A stretch of 64,000 nt of DNA from Leucobacter aridicollis (GCF_013409595.1 NZ_JACCBD010000001.1:1612001-1676000); one strand, 5' to 3'; positions 8,922-18,213 are shown, counted from the first letter of the stretch. Made by a program: numbers and translations. The notes: generated from the sequence alone by a model not told the origin.

Positions 8922-9989
8922 ATGACTGATGATCGGACCTGGCCTGCAATCCTGTCGACGCTTCTTGCGGGAGAGGACCTCAGTGTCTCCCAAGCAGAGT
9001 GGGCGATGGCCCGGTTTATGCGGGGAGAGGCGACCGATGCCCAGGTTGGCGGTTTTCTCGTCGCGCTGCAGTCCAAGGGCGCCACGGTCGAGGAAGTGAT
9101 CGGCTTCCGCGACGCCATTCTTGAGGAAGCTTTGCCCATAAAGTTGCCCATTATGTCCCTTGACATTGTGGGAACCGGGGGAGATCGCTTCGGAACCGTC
9201 AATATTTCGTCGATGGCCTCGATCGTCGCGGCCGCAGCGGGCACTCCCGTGGTGAAGCACGGCAACAAGGCCGCGAGTAGCCTGTCGGGCTCGTCCGACG
9301 TCTTCACGTCCCTCGGCGTGAATCTCCAGCTCACGCCGGATCAGCTCACCCGCGCCTTCGACGACTCAGGCATCGCGTTCGTCCACGCCGCCCAGTTCCT
9401 GCAGGGGTTCAAGCACGTTGCCGCACCGCGCGCCGAACTCGGCATCCCGACGGTGTTCAACTTCCTCGGTCCCCTCTGTAACCCGGTGCGGCCCGAAGCC
9501 TCGGCGCTTGGCGTCGCTGATCTCGACCGCGTGCCCACGTTTGTTGGTGTGTTCCGGCTGCGCGGGGCCTCGGCGCTCGTCTTCCGCGGCGACGATGGCC
9601 TTGATGAACTGACCACGACCGGCCACTCCCGCATCTGGGAGGTCAGCCGCGGTGGTCTGACCGAGCATGACCTCGAGCCGCGCGACCTCGGCATTCCACG
9701 AGCTGACATTTCTTCGCTGATCGGCGGGACTCCCGAAGAAAATGCGGATGTTGTTCGGCGTGTCCTGGGTGGCGAGAGGGGCCCGGTGCGCGACATCGTG
9801 CTGCTCAACGCGGCGGCGGGGCTCGTCGCGTTCGATATTGCGTCCCAGCCCGAATCTGTGGAGGTGCCGCTACTCAAGCGCCTCCGCGACAAGCTCGACC
9901 TCGCAGAGTCAGTCATCGATTCCGGCGCGGCAGAGGCGAAGCTGCAGGCGTGGGTCACCGCGACGCAGAACGCGGCAGCGACGGCATAA
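8922..9989 (+). CDS. trpD: anthranilate phosphoribosyltransferase
   Basis: Second step of tryptophan synthesis: anthranilate plus PRPP gives phosphoribosyl-anthranilate (355 aa, cytoplasmic). The PRPP-binding motif DIVGTGGDRFGTVNISSM and the KHGNKAASSLSGSSD segment are intact, as is HAAQFLQGFKHVAAPRAELGIPTVFN. Isolated from other trp genes except trpF, which faces it convergently; trpD apart from the trpEGCBA cluster is common in Actinobacteria. It appears to be a single-gene leaderless unit. Confidence 0.96.
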   Translation: MTDDRTWPAILSTLLAGEDLSVSQAEWAMARFMRGEATDAQVGGFLVALQSKGATVEEVIGFRDAILEEALPIKLPIMSLDIVGTGGDRFGTVNISSMASIVAAAAGTPVVKHGNKAASSLSGSSDVFTSLGVNLQLTPDQLTRAFDDSGIAFVHAAQFLQGFKHVAAPRAELGIPTVFNFLGPLCNPVRPEASALGVADLDRVPTFVGVFRLRGASALVFRGDDGLDELTTTGHSRIWEVSRGGLTEHDLEPRDLGIPRADISSLIGGTPEENADVVRRVLGGERGPVRDIVLLNAAAGLVAFDIASQPESVEVPLLKRLRDKLDLAESVIDSGAAEAKLQAWVTATQNAAATA

Positions 9990-10013
9990 CCAGCCGGCTC
10001 GACCGCCGTCGAG

Positions 10014-10625
10014 CTACGCGGCTCGTGCGGCGGCGATAAACCGCTCAATGCGCTCCGGGCTTTTCACGCCCGGAGCGCTTTCAATTCCGCTCGACACGTC
10101 GACCCCTCCAGGCAGCGCGGCCCGGATGGCGTCGGCCACGTTGTCGGGGTCCAGGCCGCCGGCGAGCAGCCACGCTGAGCCGAGCTCGGCGCCGGCGATG
10201 AGGCGAAGGTCCCAGGGCTCGCCGGAACCCGCGACGGCGCTGTCCACGAGCAACCGCTCCTCGCCGTAGTCGCCGAAGCGGAGCGCGGGGGTCGTCGCCA
10301 GGCTCGCCGCGCGCCACACGCGGGGGTGGATCGCCGCAGCGTCCGCGAACTCGGCCGCCGAATAGCCCCCGTGGAGTTGCAGCACGTCGAAGCCGAGGCG
10401 GCGCGCCGTTGTGGCCGCCTCGACCGCTGGCATCTCCCTGACCACGAGCACGGTGTCGATCGCCGGGTTCGCGGCGCGTGCCGCTGCGATGACCGCGGTC
10501 GCCTGCTCGGGGGTCGCGTGGCGGGGGCTGGGCTCGCTCATGACGACGCCCACGGCGTCCGCGCCGCGCTCGGCGGCGAGAGTCGCGTGCTCGGGAATGC
10601 GCAGGCCGCAGATCTTCACGTACAT
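10014..10625 (-). CDS. trpF: phosphoribosylanthranilate isomerase
   Basis: Third tryptophan-pathway step (Amadori rearrangement of PRA to CdRP); about 203 aa, a TIM barrel. The N-terminal MYVKICGLRIPEHA carries the catalytic Cys of the KICG motif, and the barrel ends with LAGGLDPDNVADAI and the phosphate-binding GVDVSSGIE. The ATG at 10625 is chosen because KICGL normally sits at residue 4-8; a GTG 21 bases upstream is possible. It is convergent with trpD, and a hairpin that can terminate trpD lies inside its 3' coding region. Confidence 0.93.
   Translation of the reverse strand: MYVKICGLRIPEHATLAAERGADAVGVVMSEPSPRHATPEQATAVIAAARAANPAIDTVLVVREMPAVEAATTARRLGFDVLQLHGGYSAAEFADAAAIHPRVWRAASLATTPALRFGDYGEERLLVDSAVAGSGEPWDLRLIAGAELGSAWLLAGGLDPDNVADAIRAALPGGVDVSSGIESAPGVKSPERIERFIAAARAA
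10050..10078 (+). terminator. terminator hairpin for trpD inside the trpF coding sequence
   Basis: Perfect 11-bp arms GCGCTCCGGGC (10050-10060) and GCCCGGAGCGC (10068-10078) with loop TTTTCAC, followed by TTTCAATT. It lies 61 bases past the trpD stop, inside codons for the last part of TrpF (ESAPGVKSPERIE). Confidence 0.65.
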
Positions 10626-10680
10626 TCCGGCAATTGTAGCTGGCACCCGCCGGTGAGGTGCGGGGGAGTCGCAAGGAACC

Positions 10681-10724
10681 GTTCATGGCCCGTTCATGGG
10701 CCAGGGTCATTCCGTCCATGTGGG
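10681..10724 (+). promoter_or_regulatory. PHO-box-like array of 11-bp direct repeats
   Basis: GTTCATGGCCC (10681-10691) is followed without gap by GTTCATGGGCC (10692-10702); a related GTCCATGTGGG (10714-10724) is in the same 11-bp register, with a degenerate unit between. Actinobacterial PhoP binds tandem 11-bp GTTCAnnnnnn repeats, so this is a candidate PhoP operator for the HAD-phnDCEE-rpiR genes downstream. trpF starts 56 bases away in the other direction. Confidence 0.6.
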
Positions 10725-10783
10725 TGCAGAACCATGGACACTGCGCCCACGGAGTGTGGGCCGCGAACCCCCGAAAGGCACCA

Positions 10784-11428
10784 GTGAGCGCACCACCCGC
10801 GATGATTTTTGACTTCGACGGCACCGTGTCCCTTGGAGACGGACCCGTGCTCGCGTACGCCCAGGCCGTCGCCGACGGCAGCGGCAGCGATGAGTTCCTG
10901 CCCGCGGTGCGCGAGCACATGGCGCTGGCGGACGGCGCCTACATTGACGGCTACGACCTCGTTCGCGGGGTCGCCCTCGAATGGGGCATCGCCGCGTCAG
11001 CGCTCGCTCAGGCGTATCTCGCTAGCCGGGAGCTGCTTGCGACGCCGGCGGCGCCGGTCGCGGCGCCCGCGGGGCTCGCCGAGTTTCTGGAGCGCGCGCC
11101 TGCCGAGCGGATCCTGCTCACGAACGCGCCGGAGATCCGGATCGAGGCGGCGCTCGACGCGCTCGGCCTCCGCGGCGCGTTCGACGCCGTCATCACGAGC
11201 GCGGGAAAGCCTGCAGGGATCTCCGACCTGCTCGACAGGCTCGGGCCCGAGCGCCGCGTGCTCAGCGTCGGGGACGTCTGGCAGAACGACCTCGCCCCGG
11301 TGCATGCCCGTGGGCATGCGACGGCGCTTGTCGGAAGCCACGCGCAGCCCGATGCGCGCCCCGACTACGCGGGACCCACCGTGACCGAGCTGCTGCCCGC
11401 CCTCCGCGCCTGGCTTGACGGGCGCTAG
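10784..11428 (+). CDS. HAD-superfamily phosphatase next to a Phn-type importer
   Basis: Haloacid-dehalogenase-fold hydrolase, about 214 aa. The nucleophile motif DFDGTV is at residues 10-15; ILLTNAPE supplies the motif II Ser/Thr position, SAGKPAG the motif III Lys, and VGDVWQNDLAP the motif IV acidic residues. The GTG at 10784 with GAAAGG upstream is preferred over earlier in-frame starts because these would place the PHO-box-like repeat inside the gene. It lies 103 bases before the PhnD-type binding protein, which suggests a role in dephosphorylating an imported phospho-compound. Substrate unknown; a phosphonatase (PhnX) is not indicated. Confidence 0.75.
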   Translation: MSAPPAMIFDFDGTVSLGDGPVLAYAQAVADGSGSDEFLPAVREHMALADGAYIDGYDLVRGVALEWGIAASALAQAYLASRELLATPAAPVAAPAGLAEFLERAPAERILLTNAPEIRIEAALDALGLRGAFDAVITSAGKPAGISDLLDRLGPERRVLSVGDVWQNDLAPVHARGHATALVGSHAQPDARPDYAGPTVTELLPALRAWLDGR

Positions 11429-11531
11429 CCGCGCCGGCCAAACCGCGCCGCGCTCGCTCCGCGCCCACTCCGTGTCTCACCATCGCCCATCCTCCGTGTC
11501 ACCCACAGATCACTCATTGAAAGGGACTTCC

Positions 11532-12533
11532 ATGTCTAGGTCACGTTTCCACACCACAGCGCTGCGCGCCGCCTCGATCGGCGCACTCCTCACCGTCGGC
11601 CTCGCGGGCTGCTCCGCGGCGGGCGAGGCAGACGCCGACGCGTCCGCCGAGGCCGCAGCACCCGCCGCCGATCCGACGTCGCTGGTGCTCGCGCTCGTGC
11701 CGTCCCAGGACCAAGACGGGCTCGTCGATACCGCCGCGCCGCTCACCGATTTCCTCAGCGAGGAGCTCGGCATCGAGGTGACCGGTGTGGTCTCGAAGGA
11801 CTACCAGGCCGCCGTCGAGGCCATGGGTGCGGGGCAGGCGCAGATCGGGTTCTTGCCGTCACTTCAGCTCTGGCAGGCGAACGACATGTACGGCGCCGAG
11901 GTCGTGCTTCAGACGGAGCGCAACGGGAACATCACCTACCCGGCGCAGTTCATGACGAACACCCCCGATAAGTACTGCGCAGACACCCCCGTCGAGCGTG
12001 ACGGCAAGCTGTTCTGCAACGGCGCGGACGCGCTGACGGGGCCAGCGGGACTCGACGCGATCGAGAAGATGAAGGGGGCGAAGGTCGCGGTGCTCGGCCC
12101 GGGCTCGCCTGCCGGCTACATCTACCCGATGCTGGCCCTGCAGGAGGCAGGGTTCAACATCGACGCCGACATTCAGCAGGTGCCTGTCACCGCGAACGAC
12201 GCCTCCGTGCTTGCGGTCTACAACGGTGATGCCGAGGTGGGCTTTAGCTTCTGGGACGCGCGTGACATCGTCGCGAAGGACACGACTGACGTCGGCCAGA
12301 AGGTTGTCGTCTTCGCAATGACCGAGGAGATCCCGAACGACGGGGTCGCGCTGTCGAAGGATCTCTCACCCGAGCTGCAGCAGCGGATCACGGACGCGCT
12401 CGAGGCCTTCTCGAACACGCCGGAGGGCTCGCAGATTCTCGAGAGCATCTACTCGATCACGAAGCTCGCCCCCGCCAACCCCGAATCCCTCGACGTCGTC
12501 GCCCGCGCAGCAGAGGCGCTCGGCCTCCAGTGA
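11532..12533 (+). CDS. phnD: PhnD-type ABC transporter substrate-binding lipoprotein
   Basis: Extracytoplasmic binding protein (333 aa) of the phosphate/phosphite/phosphonate family. A lipoprotein signal peptide ends in the lipobox LAGC. Features of the family: [30 protein letters not shown] near the N-terminus, [25 protein letters not shown], and [11 protein letters not shown] in the middle, corresponding to the S-x-S/T-G-phosphoryl-binding loop. The start at 11532 has a GAAAGGGACTT ribosome-binding site. Its stop overlaps the phnC start by 4 bases. Ligand could be a phosphonate, phosphite or a phosphate ester. Confidence 0.88.
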   Translation: MSRSRFHTTALRAASIGALLTVGLAGCSAAGEADADASAEAAAPAADPTSLVLALVPSQDQDGLVDTAAPLTDFLSEELGIEVTGVVSKDYQAAVEAMGAGQAQIGFLPSLQLWQANDMYGAEVVLQTERNGNITYPAQFMTNTPDKYCADTPVERDGKLFCNGADALTGPAGLDAIEKMKGAKVAVLGPGSPAGYIYPMLALQEAGFNIDADIQQVPVTANDASVLAVYNGDAEVGFSFWDARDIVAKDTTDVGQKVVVFAMTEEIPNDGVALSKDLSPELQQRITDALEAFSNTPEGSQILESIYSITKLAPANPESLDVVARAAEALGLQ

Positions 12534-13390
12534 GCACGCAGGTGAGGCGGCCGGGAGCTGCCGCCGGGGTGGGGGCGGAAGACGCCTCCACCCCGTGGGG
12601 GATCGCGCTCGAGGGTGTCACGGTGCGCTATCCGAACGGCACCGTCGGGCTGAACAACGTCTCGCTCGACATTCCGCCGGGCTCGATGGTGGCGATCGTC
12701 GGCCTGTCGGGGTCGGGGAAGTCCACCCTGATTCGAACGATCAACGGGCTGGTCCCTGTCAGCTCGGGCGTGCTGCGCGTTGGCGGTGCGACGGTGAGCG
12801 CGGCGCGGCCCGGGGCGCTTCGCGCGCTGCGCGGGGAAATTGGGATGGTGTTCCAGGGGTTCAACCTTGCCGGACGGGCCTCGGTGCTCCAGAACGTGCT
12901 CGTGGGGAGACTCGCGCACACCCCGCTGTGGCGGACCCTCCTCGGTGCGTACCGTCCCGCTGACCGGGAGATCGCCTACGAAGCCCTCGACAGCGTCGGG
13001 ATCCTGCACAAGCTGTATGCGCGCGCGTCCGACCTCTCGGGCGGGCAGCAGCAGCGGGTCGCCATTGCGCGTGCGCTCGCGCAGCAGCCCAAGATTGTGC
13101 TCGCCGACGAGCCCGTCGCGAGCCTCGACCCGCCGACCGCGCACGGCGTGATGCGGGATCTTCGCCGCATCAACACGGAGCGCGACCTCACGGTCCTCGT
13201 CAACCTGCATCTGCTCGATCTCGCCCGCGAATATGGGGTGCGCATGATCGGAATGCGGGCGGGCGAGGTCGTCTACGACGGCCCGGCTGCGACCGCGACC
13301 GACCGCGACTTTGAGCGCATCTACGGTCGCGCGATCGGCGCGGCAGACAGCCTCGGCGGGGACGCGTCCCGCGAGCGGGGCGTGCAGTGA
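12530..13390 (+). CDS. phnC: phosphonate-type ABC transporter ATP-binding protein
   Basis: ATPase (286 aa) of the importer. Walker [11 protein letters not shown]-loop VFQGFNL, signature LSGGQQQR, Walker B IVLADEP and the switch His in VNLHLLDLA are all present. The PhnC subgroup is indicated by the context with PhnD and PhnE and by [14 protein letters not shown]. An N-terminal extension of about 20 residues rich in Ala/Gly precedes the domain. It overlaps both neighbours by 4 bases, so phnD-phnC-phnE-phnE form one translationally coupled unit. Confidence 0.92.
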   Translation: MSTQVRRPGAAAGVGAEDASTPWGIALEGVTVRYPNGTVGLNNVSLDIPPGSMVAIVGLSGSGKSTLIRTINGLVPVSSGVLRVGGATVSAARPGALRALRGEIGMVFQGFNLAGRASVLQNVLVGRLAHTPLWRTLLGAYRPADREIAYEALDSVGILHKLYARASDLSGGQQQRVAIARALAQQPKIVLADEPVASLDPPTAHGVMRDLRRINTERDLTVLVNLHLLDLAREYGVRMIGMRAGEVVYDGPAATATDRDFERIYGRAIGAADSLGGDASRERGVQ

Positions 13391-14181
13391 CCGCACTCGC
13401 GCTCCCAGAGAAGCCCCGCGGTGCGTGGCGCGGGCCGGCAATCGCCGCCGCGATCCTCCTCGCGACCGTCGTGATGTGCCTGCCAGGGATCGGGATCGGG
13501 GCCGACCTCGGCGCGATCGCACGAAACTGGCAGAACGGCGCGGACAAGATCTTCAAGCTGCTCCAGCCCGACTGGAGCTTCTTCCCGCGGACGATCGCGC
13601 CCTTCGCCGAGACCCTCCAGATGGCCGTGATCGCGACCGCCGTGGGCGCCGGCATCTCGCTGCCGCTGAGCTTCCTTGCCGCGCGCAACACGGCGCCGAA
13701 CGCGCCGACCCGCATCGCGGTGCGCGCGATCCTGAACGTCGTGCGCGCGGTGCCCGACCTGCTGTATGCCGCGATCCTCGTCGCGATGGTCGGCGTTGGC
13801 GCCCTCCCGGGCATCCTCGCCCTCGTGCTCTTTAACGTCGGCATTCTCGTGAAGCTGGTGTCCGAAGCGATCGACACCAACGACGTCGGCCCGCTGGAGG
13901 CTGGCCGGGCGGTCGGCGCGACGCCGACCCAGATCAATCGAACCCTCGCGCTGCCGGACGCCTGGCCGGCGTTCGCGAACCAGACGCTCTACGTGTTCGA
14001 GCTCAACGTGCGTGCTTCGACGGTGCTCGGTCTCGTCGGCGCTGGCGGCCTCGGCCTCCTCATCGACGCCGTGCGCACGTTCTATCGCTACGACCAGCTC
14101 TCGCTCATCATCCTGGAGATCCTCATCATCGTGATTGCGCTTGACGCCCTGAGCTCGGCCATCCGCAGGAGGCTCGTATGA
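13387..14181 (+). CDS. phnE: phosphonate-type ABC transporter permease 1
   Basis: Membrane permease (264 aa) with about six helices. The cytoplasmic ATPase-contact (EAA-like) loop is visible: [38 protein letters not shown], and the following [24 protein letters not shown] is the PhnE signature. Overlaps phnC and the second permease by 4 bases each. Pairs with the next gene to form a heterodimeric pore. Confidence 0.92.
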   Translation: MTALALPEKPRGAWRGPAIAAAILLATVVMCLPGIGIGADLGAIARNWQNGADKIFKLLQPDWSFFPRTIAPFAETLQMAVIATAVGAGISLPLSFLAARNTAPNAPTRIAVRAILNVVRAVPDLLYAAILVAMVGVGALPGILALVLFNVGILVKLVSEAIDTNDVGPLEAGRAVGATPTQINRTLALPDAWPAFANQTLYVFELNVRASTVLGLVGAGGLGLLIDAVRTFYRYDQLSLIILEILIIVIALDALSSAIRRRLV

Positions 14182-14984
14182 CGGGCCCGATCCCGCGCCG
14201 GCCGCGGCGCCCGGCCCGTGCGCTCGCGTGGGGGTGCGTGACGGCAGCGGTCGTCCTCGCGTTCTGGTCGATCGAAGTGAACTGGCAGCGACTCGCGGAC
14301 CTGCCGGCCGAGGTCCTGCGGTACCTCTGGCTGATGTTCTCCTCGCCGAACTGGGAGAAGCTGCCTGAGGCGCTCTGGCAAACGTGGCGGAGCATCGAGA
14401 TGGCCTGGGTTGGCACGGTGCTGTCGATCCTCATCGCAACGCCTCTGAGCCTCGTGGCCGCGCGCGGCTTCGGTCCGGCGTGGCTCCGGTGGCTCCTGCG
14501 CGGCATGTTCTCGCTCATCCGCGCGGTCCCCGAGATCATCATCGCGATCGTTATCCTGTCGGTGACGGGCCTCACGCCGTTCACGGGCGCGCTCGCGCTC
14601 GCGGTCAATGGCGTCGGCACGCTCGGCAAATGGGGGTACGAGGCCGTCGAGGCGGTGCCGGCAGGCCCCATTGAGGCTGCCCGTGCGGCTGGCGGCGCCA
14701 CATCCGAGGTGCTTCGCTGGGGCGTGTGGCCGCAGGCGGCTCCCGCGTTCTGGTCCTTCTGGCTGTACCGGTTCGAGATCAACGTCCGCTCGTCGGCCGT
14801 GCTGGGGCTCATCGGGGTCGGCGGCATCGGCGACATGCTGACGTCGTACACGCAATACCGCGAATGGTCGACCGTGGGAGTGCTGCTGCTTGTCGTCGTC
14901 GCCGCGACGGCGCTCGTCGACGCCGCGTCTGGCGCGATCCGTCGCCGGATCACCGAGGGAGGAACCATCAGTGTCGCTGCATGA
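14178..14984 (+). CDS. phnE: phosphonate-type ABC transporter permease 2
   Basis: Second permease (268 aa), paralogous to the first. The EAA-like loop EAVEAVPAGPIEAARAAGGATSEVLRWGVWPQAAPAF and the terminal FEINVRSSAVLGLIGVGGIGDML match the PhnE pattern. Six or so membrane helices. Its 3' end overlaps the start of the rpiR-type gene by 14 bases, which ties the regulator into the operon. Confidence 0.92.
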   Translation: MTGPIPRRPRRPARALAWGCVTAAVVLAFWSIEVNWQRLADLPAEVLRYLWLMFSSPNWEKLPEALWQTWRSIEMAWVGTVLSILIATPLSLVAARGFGPAWLRWLLRGMFSLIRAVPEIIIAIVILSVTGLTPFTGALALAVNGVGTLGKWGYEAVEAVPAGPIEAARAAGGATSEVLRWGVWPQAAPAFWSFWLYRFEINVRSSAVLGLIGVGGIGDMLTSYTQYREWSTVGVLLLVVVAATALVDAASGAIRRRITEGGTISVAA

Positions 14985-15864
14985 CGAGGCCGGGGGATTC
15001 GCTCCCGGCGCACAACCAACGGCGCGGGCAGCCGCGATGACCCACGCGCTGCACCCCAGCGAACGCCAGGTGGTCGAGCTGCTGCTCGCGCACGCCGAGG
15101 CGGCGATCGAGTGGACCGCCCAGGAGGTCGCCGAGCGCGCCGGGGTCGGGCGCACGACCGTGCTGCGCGCCTGCCAGTCGCTCGGGTACCGCGGGTATCC
15201 GCAACTCCGGGTCGCCCTCGCCGCCGAGCTCGCCGGCGCCCGGGCTCAGGCCGGTCGGCTGGGGGCGGGAACGCCGCACGGAGGCGTGCTCGCGGAGATT
15301 GCCGCGGATGTCGCCGAGTCGGCCAGGGCGCTGAGCTCGAGCACCGGCATGCTCGACGAGCGCAGCGTCACCGCCGCCGTCGCCGCGATCTCGACGGCCG
15401 GGCGCGTGCTCGTCGTCGCGAACGGCCTGTCGTCGGTCGTCGCGTCGGCGCTCTCAATGCGCCTCACCTCCCACGGCAGGCACGCCGAGTTCATCGCCGA
15501 CTCGCTCGCGCAGCAGATCGCCGCGCGCAATCTCGCGAACGGCGACGTGTGTATCGTCGTGTCGGGATCCGGGGCAAACGATGCCAGCCTGGCTGGAGCG
15601 TCGGCGGCTGCCGCGGCCGGGGCGAACGTGATCGCGATCACCTCGTTTGCCGCCTCGGCGCTCACGGAGCTCGCGTCGCTCGCCCTCGTGATCGCCCCGG
15701 CCGGAGTGACGTTCCGCCACGAGCTCGAGCACGCGTCGCGCGTCTCGCTCATGCTGTTTGCCGAGGTGCTCGTGCGCGCGGTCAGCCGGGCGACGGGGGA
15801 TCCGGCGCGGAGCGCGCGTGCCCACTCCCTCGAGGTGATCTCGGAGCATCTCGAAGACAAGTAG
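14971..15864 (+). CDS. MurR/RpiR-family regulator with SIS domain
   Basis: About 297 aa. N-terminal RpiR-type helix-turn-helix (approximately residues 25-95: ERQVVELLLAHAEAAIEWTAQEVAERAGVGRTTVLRACQSLGYRGYPQLRVAL) and C-terminal SIS domain (approximately 125-260: GRVLVVANGLSSVVASALSMRL ... DVCIVVSGSGANDASLAGASAA), a fold that binds phosphosugars. The GTG at 14971 is chosen for the strong GAGGGAGG site just upstream. SIS regulators sense sugar phosphates, so the transported compound may be a phosphorylated sugar or polyol instead of a simple phosphonate; this is inference. Confidence 0.85.
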   Translation: MSLHDEAGGFAPGAQPTARAAAMTHALHPSERQVVELLLAHAEAAIEWTAQEVAERAGVGRTTVLRACQSLGYRGYPQLRVALAAELAGARAQAGRLGAGTPHGGVLAEIAADVAESARALSSSTGMLDERSVTAAVAAISTAGRVLVVANGLSSVVASALSMRLTSHGRHAEFIADSLAQQIAARNLANGDVCIVVSGSGANDASLAGASAAAAAGANVIAITSFAASALTELASLALVIAPAGVTFRHELEHASRVSLMLFAEVLVRAVSRATGDPARSARAHSLEVISEHLEDK

Positions 15865-15953
15865 GGCGCGGTCGGGGACGCGCGTCGGCGCGCCGCGTGG
15901 TGCGCTCCGCGCGGTTCCCGCCGTGCTCGGCCCGCCGCGGTCTGCCCGCCGCG

Positions 15954-17984
15954 CTAGCGATCCCCGTCCGGGGCGGCAGTACCGGTGTCGTCGTCTGGGG
16001 TCTGCGGATGCTCGTCGCCTGTGGCCGCGCCGTGGCGGCCCGACGACGCTGGGGGAGCCGGCTCCGAGGGCTTCTCGCCGACGACGAGCGAGGCATCGCC
16101 CGACGCCGTGTTGCCCGGCCGCTCGGGCCCCTTGGGCTGGATGCGGCCTGGCTCGAGCGTGCGCTGCACGTCGTCGGGGGTGACCCGTTCGATCGGGCCG
16201 GTCGTCGCGTCGACGTACCAGTCGGTGAGCGCCGGGTCGCTGCTGTCGAAGCCCGCCCCGGCGCCCTCGTCCGCGGGGACCTCGCTCGTGCCGAACACGA
16301 AGTCGTCGCCGTACTCGTCGATTCCGCGGCGCACGCCCTGCGCAATCGCGGCGCGCGCGTACTTGCGGCGAATGATGTAGGGGTCCGTCTGAAGGTCGCG
16401 CGCCCACGCGACCATGATCCCCATCACGATGAACGCGAACGGCAACGCCGACACGACCATGAGCGATTGCAAGCCGGAGAGGGCGTTGCGCCCGCCCGCC
16501 AGCAGCAGCGAGATCGCGATGAGGCTGAGGAGCAGTCCCCAGAGGATCGTCACCCATTTCGACGGCTCGGGTCGCCCTCCCTGCGACATCGACGCCATCA
16601 CGATCGAGGCGGAGTCGGCGGCCGTCACGAAGAACACCACGACGGCGACCATCGCGATGATCGACGTGACCATCGCGAACGGCAGCCGCTCGAGGACCCG
16701 GAACAGGACCTCCTCGCCCGAGCCACCGGTCTGCAGGTCCTCGCCGCCGAGGGTCATCGAGATCGCCGTACCCCCGTAGACAACGAACCAGGCGATGACG
16801 ATCGCCGACGGCACGAGCACGACCGTCGTCACGAACTCTCGGAGCGTGCGGCCGCGCGAGATCTTCGCGATGAACATGCCGACAAAGGGCGTCCACGACA
16901 CCCACCACGCCCAGTAGTAGGTGGTCCAGCTCGCGAGGAACTCGGCCGTCTCCGGGCCCTGGTTCGGGTTGCGCGAGAGCATTGTCGGCAGCTGGCCAAG
17001 GAATTCGACGAGCGACGCGGGCAGGAAGTTGAGAATGAAGATCGTCGGGCCCGCGATGAGCACGAAGAGCCCGAGGGCGCCAGTGAGGATCATGTTCAGG
17101 TTCGAGAGCCGCCGGATGCCCTTCTTCACGCCGGACACTGCGGACGCGATGAAGAGCGAGGTGAGGATCGCGATCGCTCCGACGAGGAACGTGTTGCCCA
17201 TCGGGCCGAGGCCCGTGACCATCTGGAAGCCGCTCTCGATCTGCAGCGCCCCGATCCCGAGCGAGACCGCGGTGCCGAACAGCGTCACGATGATCGCGAA
17301 GATGTCGATGATGCGGCCCAGCACGCGATGGCTGCTGCCTGGGAACACCGGCTCAAACAGCGCGGAGATGAGCGGCGCCCGGCCGCGACGATACGCGCTG
17401 TATGCGATCGCCCCGCCGACGAGCGCGTAGAACGCCCAGGCGATCGGCCCCCAGTGGAGCACGGTTTGGGCGAGCGCGGGAAGCGCGGCATCGGCGGAGC
17501 CCGGCGCCGCCGTCACGCCGGGCGCGGGCGACAGGAAATAGGTGAGCGGCTCGAGCGGCCCGTAGAACAGTAGGCCAATGCCGAGGCCCGCGGCGAAGAG
17601 CATCGACACCCAGGAGGCGGTGGAGAACTCCGGCTGCTCGTCGTCCGCGCCCAGGCGGATGCCGCCGGTGCGACCGTACCCCACGACAAGCATGAAGAGC
17701 GCGACGGCGATTGCGAGGGCGCCAAACATCCAGCTGAAGTGCTCGGTCACCCACGCGAGCGATGCCGCGCCAACGTCTGCGAGCGTGTCGGGCGCGGCGA
17801 ACGCCCATGCGATGACGGCGACGGTGAGGGTGAAGGCCGTTCCGAGCACGACCTTGTTCGTCGGGAAGCTCAGGCCGGTCTGCTCGACTCCGATACCGGG
17901 GAGCAGGCCGGGGTGTGGCAGGGGAGGAGGTGTCGGCTCGACGATCTTGCGCGAGCGGGAGCCTGGAAGCTCTGAGTGTGGCAT
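15954..17984 (-). CDS. BCCT-family betaine/carnitine/choline transporter
   Basis: Secondary transporter for a trimethylammonium compound or similar osmolyte, 676 aa. Residues 1-40 are hydrophilic; twelve helices follow. The BCCT signature is visible in helix 8 (FLASWTTYYWAWWVSWTPFVGMFIAKISRGRTLREF), with the Trp-rich substrate box. The last ~130 residues form a hydrophilic, acidic, Pro/Gly-rich tail, longer than in typical family members. ATG at 17984 is preceded by AAAGGAG. Convergent with the rpiR-type gene and divergent from chrA. Substrate cannot be read from sequence. Confidence 0.9.
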   Translation of the reverse strand: MPHSELPGSRSRKIVEPTPPPLPHPGLLPGIGVEQTGLSFPTNKVVLGTAFTLTVAVIAWAFAAPDTLADVGAASLAWVTEHFSWMFGALAIAVALFMLVVGYGRTGGIRLGADDEQPEFSTASWVSMLFAAGLGIGLLFYGPLEPLTYFLSPAPGVTAAPGSADAALPALAQTVLHWGPIAWAFYALVGGAIAYSAYRRGRAPLISALFEPVFPGSSHRVLGRIIDIFAIIVTLFGTAVSLGIGALQIESGFQMVTGLGPMGNTFLVGAIAILTSLFIASAVSGVKKGIRRLSNLNMILTGALGLFVLIAGPTIFILNFLPASLVEFLGQLPTMLSRNPNQGPETAEFLASWTTYYWAWWVSWTPFVGMFIAKISRGRTLREFVTTVVLVPSAIVIAWFVVYGGTAISMTLGGEDLQTGGSGEEVLFRVLERLPFAMVTSIIAMVAVVVFFVTAADSASIVMASMSQGGRPEPSKWVTILWGLLLSLIAISLLLAGGRNALSGLQSLMVVSALPFAFIVMGIMVAWARDLQTDPYIIRRKYARAAIAQGVRRGIDEYGDDFVFGTSEVPADEGAGAGFDSSDPALTDWYVDATTGPIERVTPDDVQRTLEPGRIQPKGPERPGNTASGDASLVVGEKPSEPAPPASSGRHGAATGDEHPQTPDDDTGTAAPDGDR

Positions 17985-18213
17985 AGCGCTGAGTGTCTCC
18001 TTTGCTCCGCCTGGGCAGCGGCCGAGGGGTTCCTCTCCTAAAACTACTGTTCGCGCGCCTCGCTGGGTAGAGCCAATCGGCAGCGGGGCTTCGGCTACAT
18101 CTGTGTGGCAATGCGTGGTGCGGGTGAACATGCGGTGTCGCCGGGGCGTCGAACGGGGCGCTCTCGCGGGCCGGTGCGACACTGTGTGCAGGAGCAAACG
18201 AGGGGAGTGGCGC

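Noticed and set aside
15111..17573. 820-codon open frame across the rpiR-type gene and antisense to the BCCT gene
   Set aside because: Crosses two well-supported genes in a wrong frame and is Arg/Asp-rich throughout.
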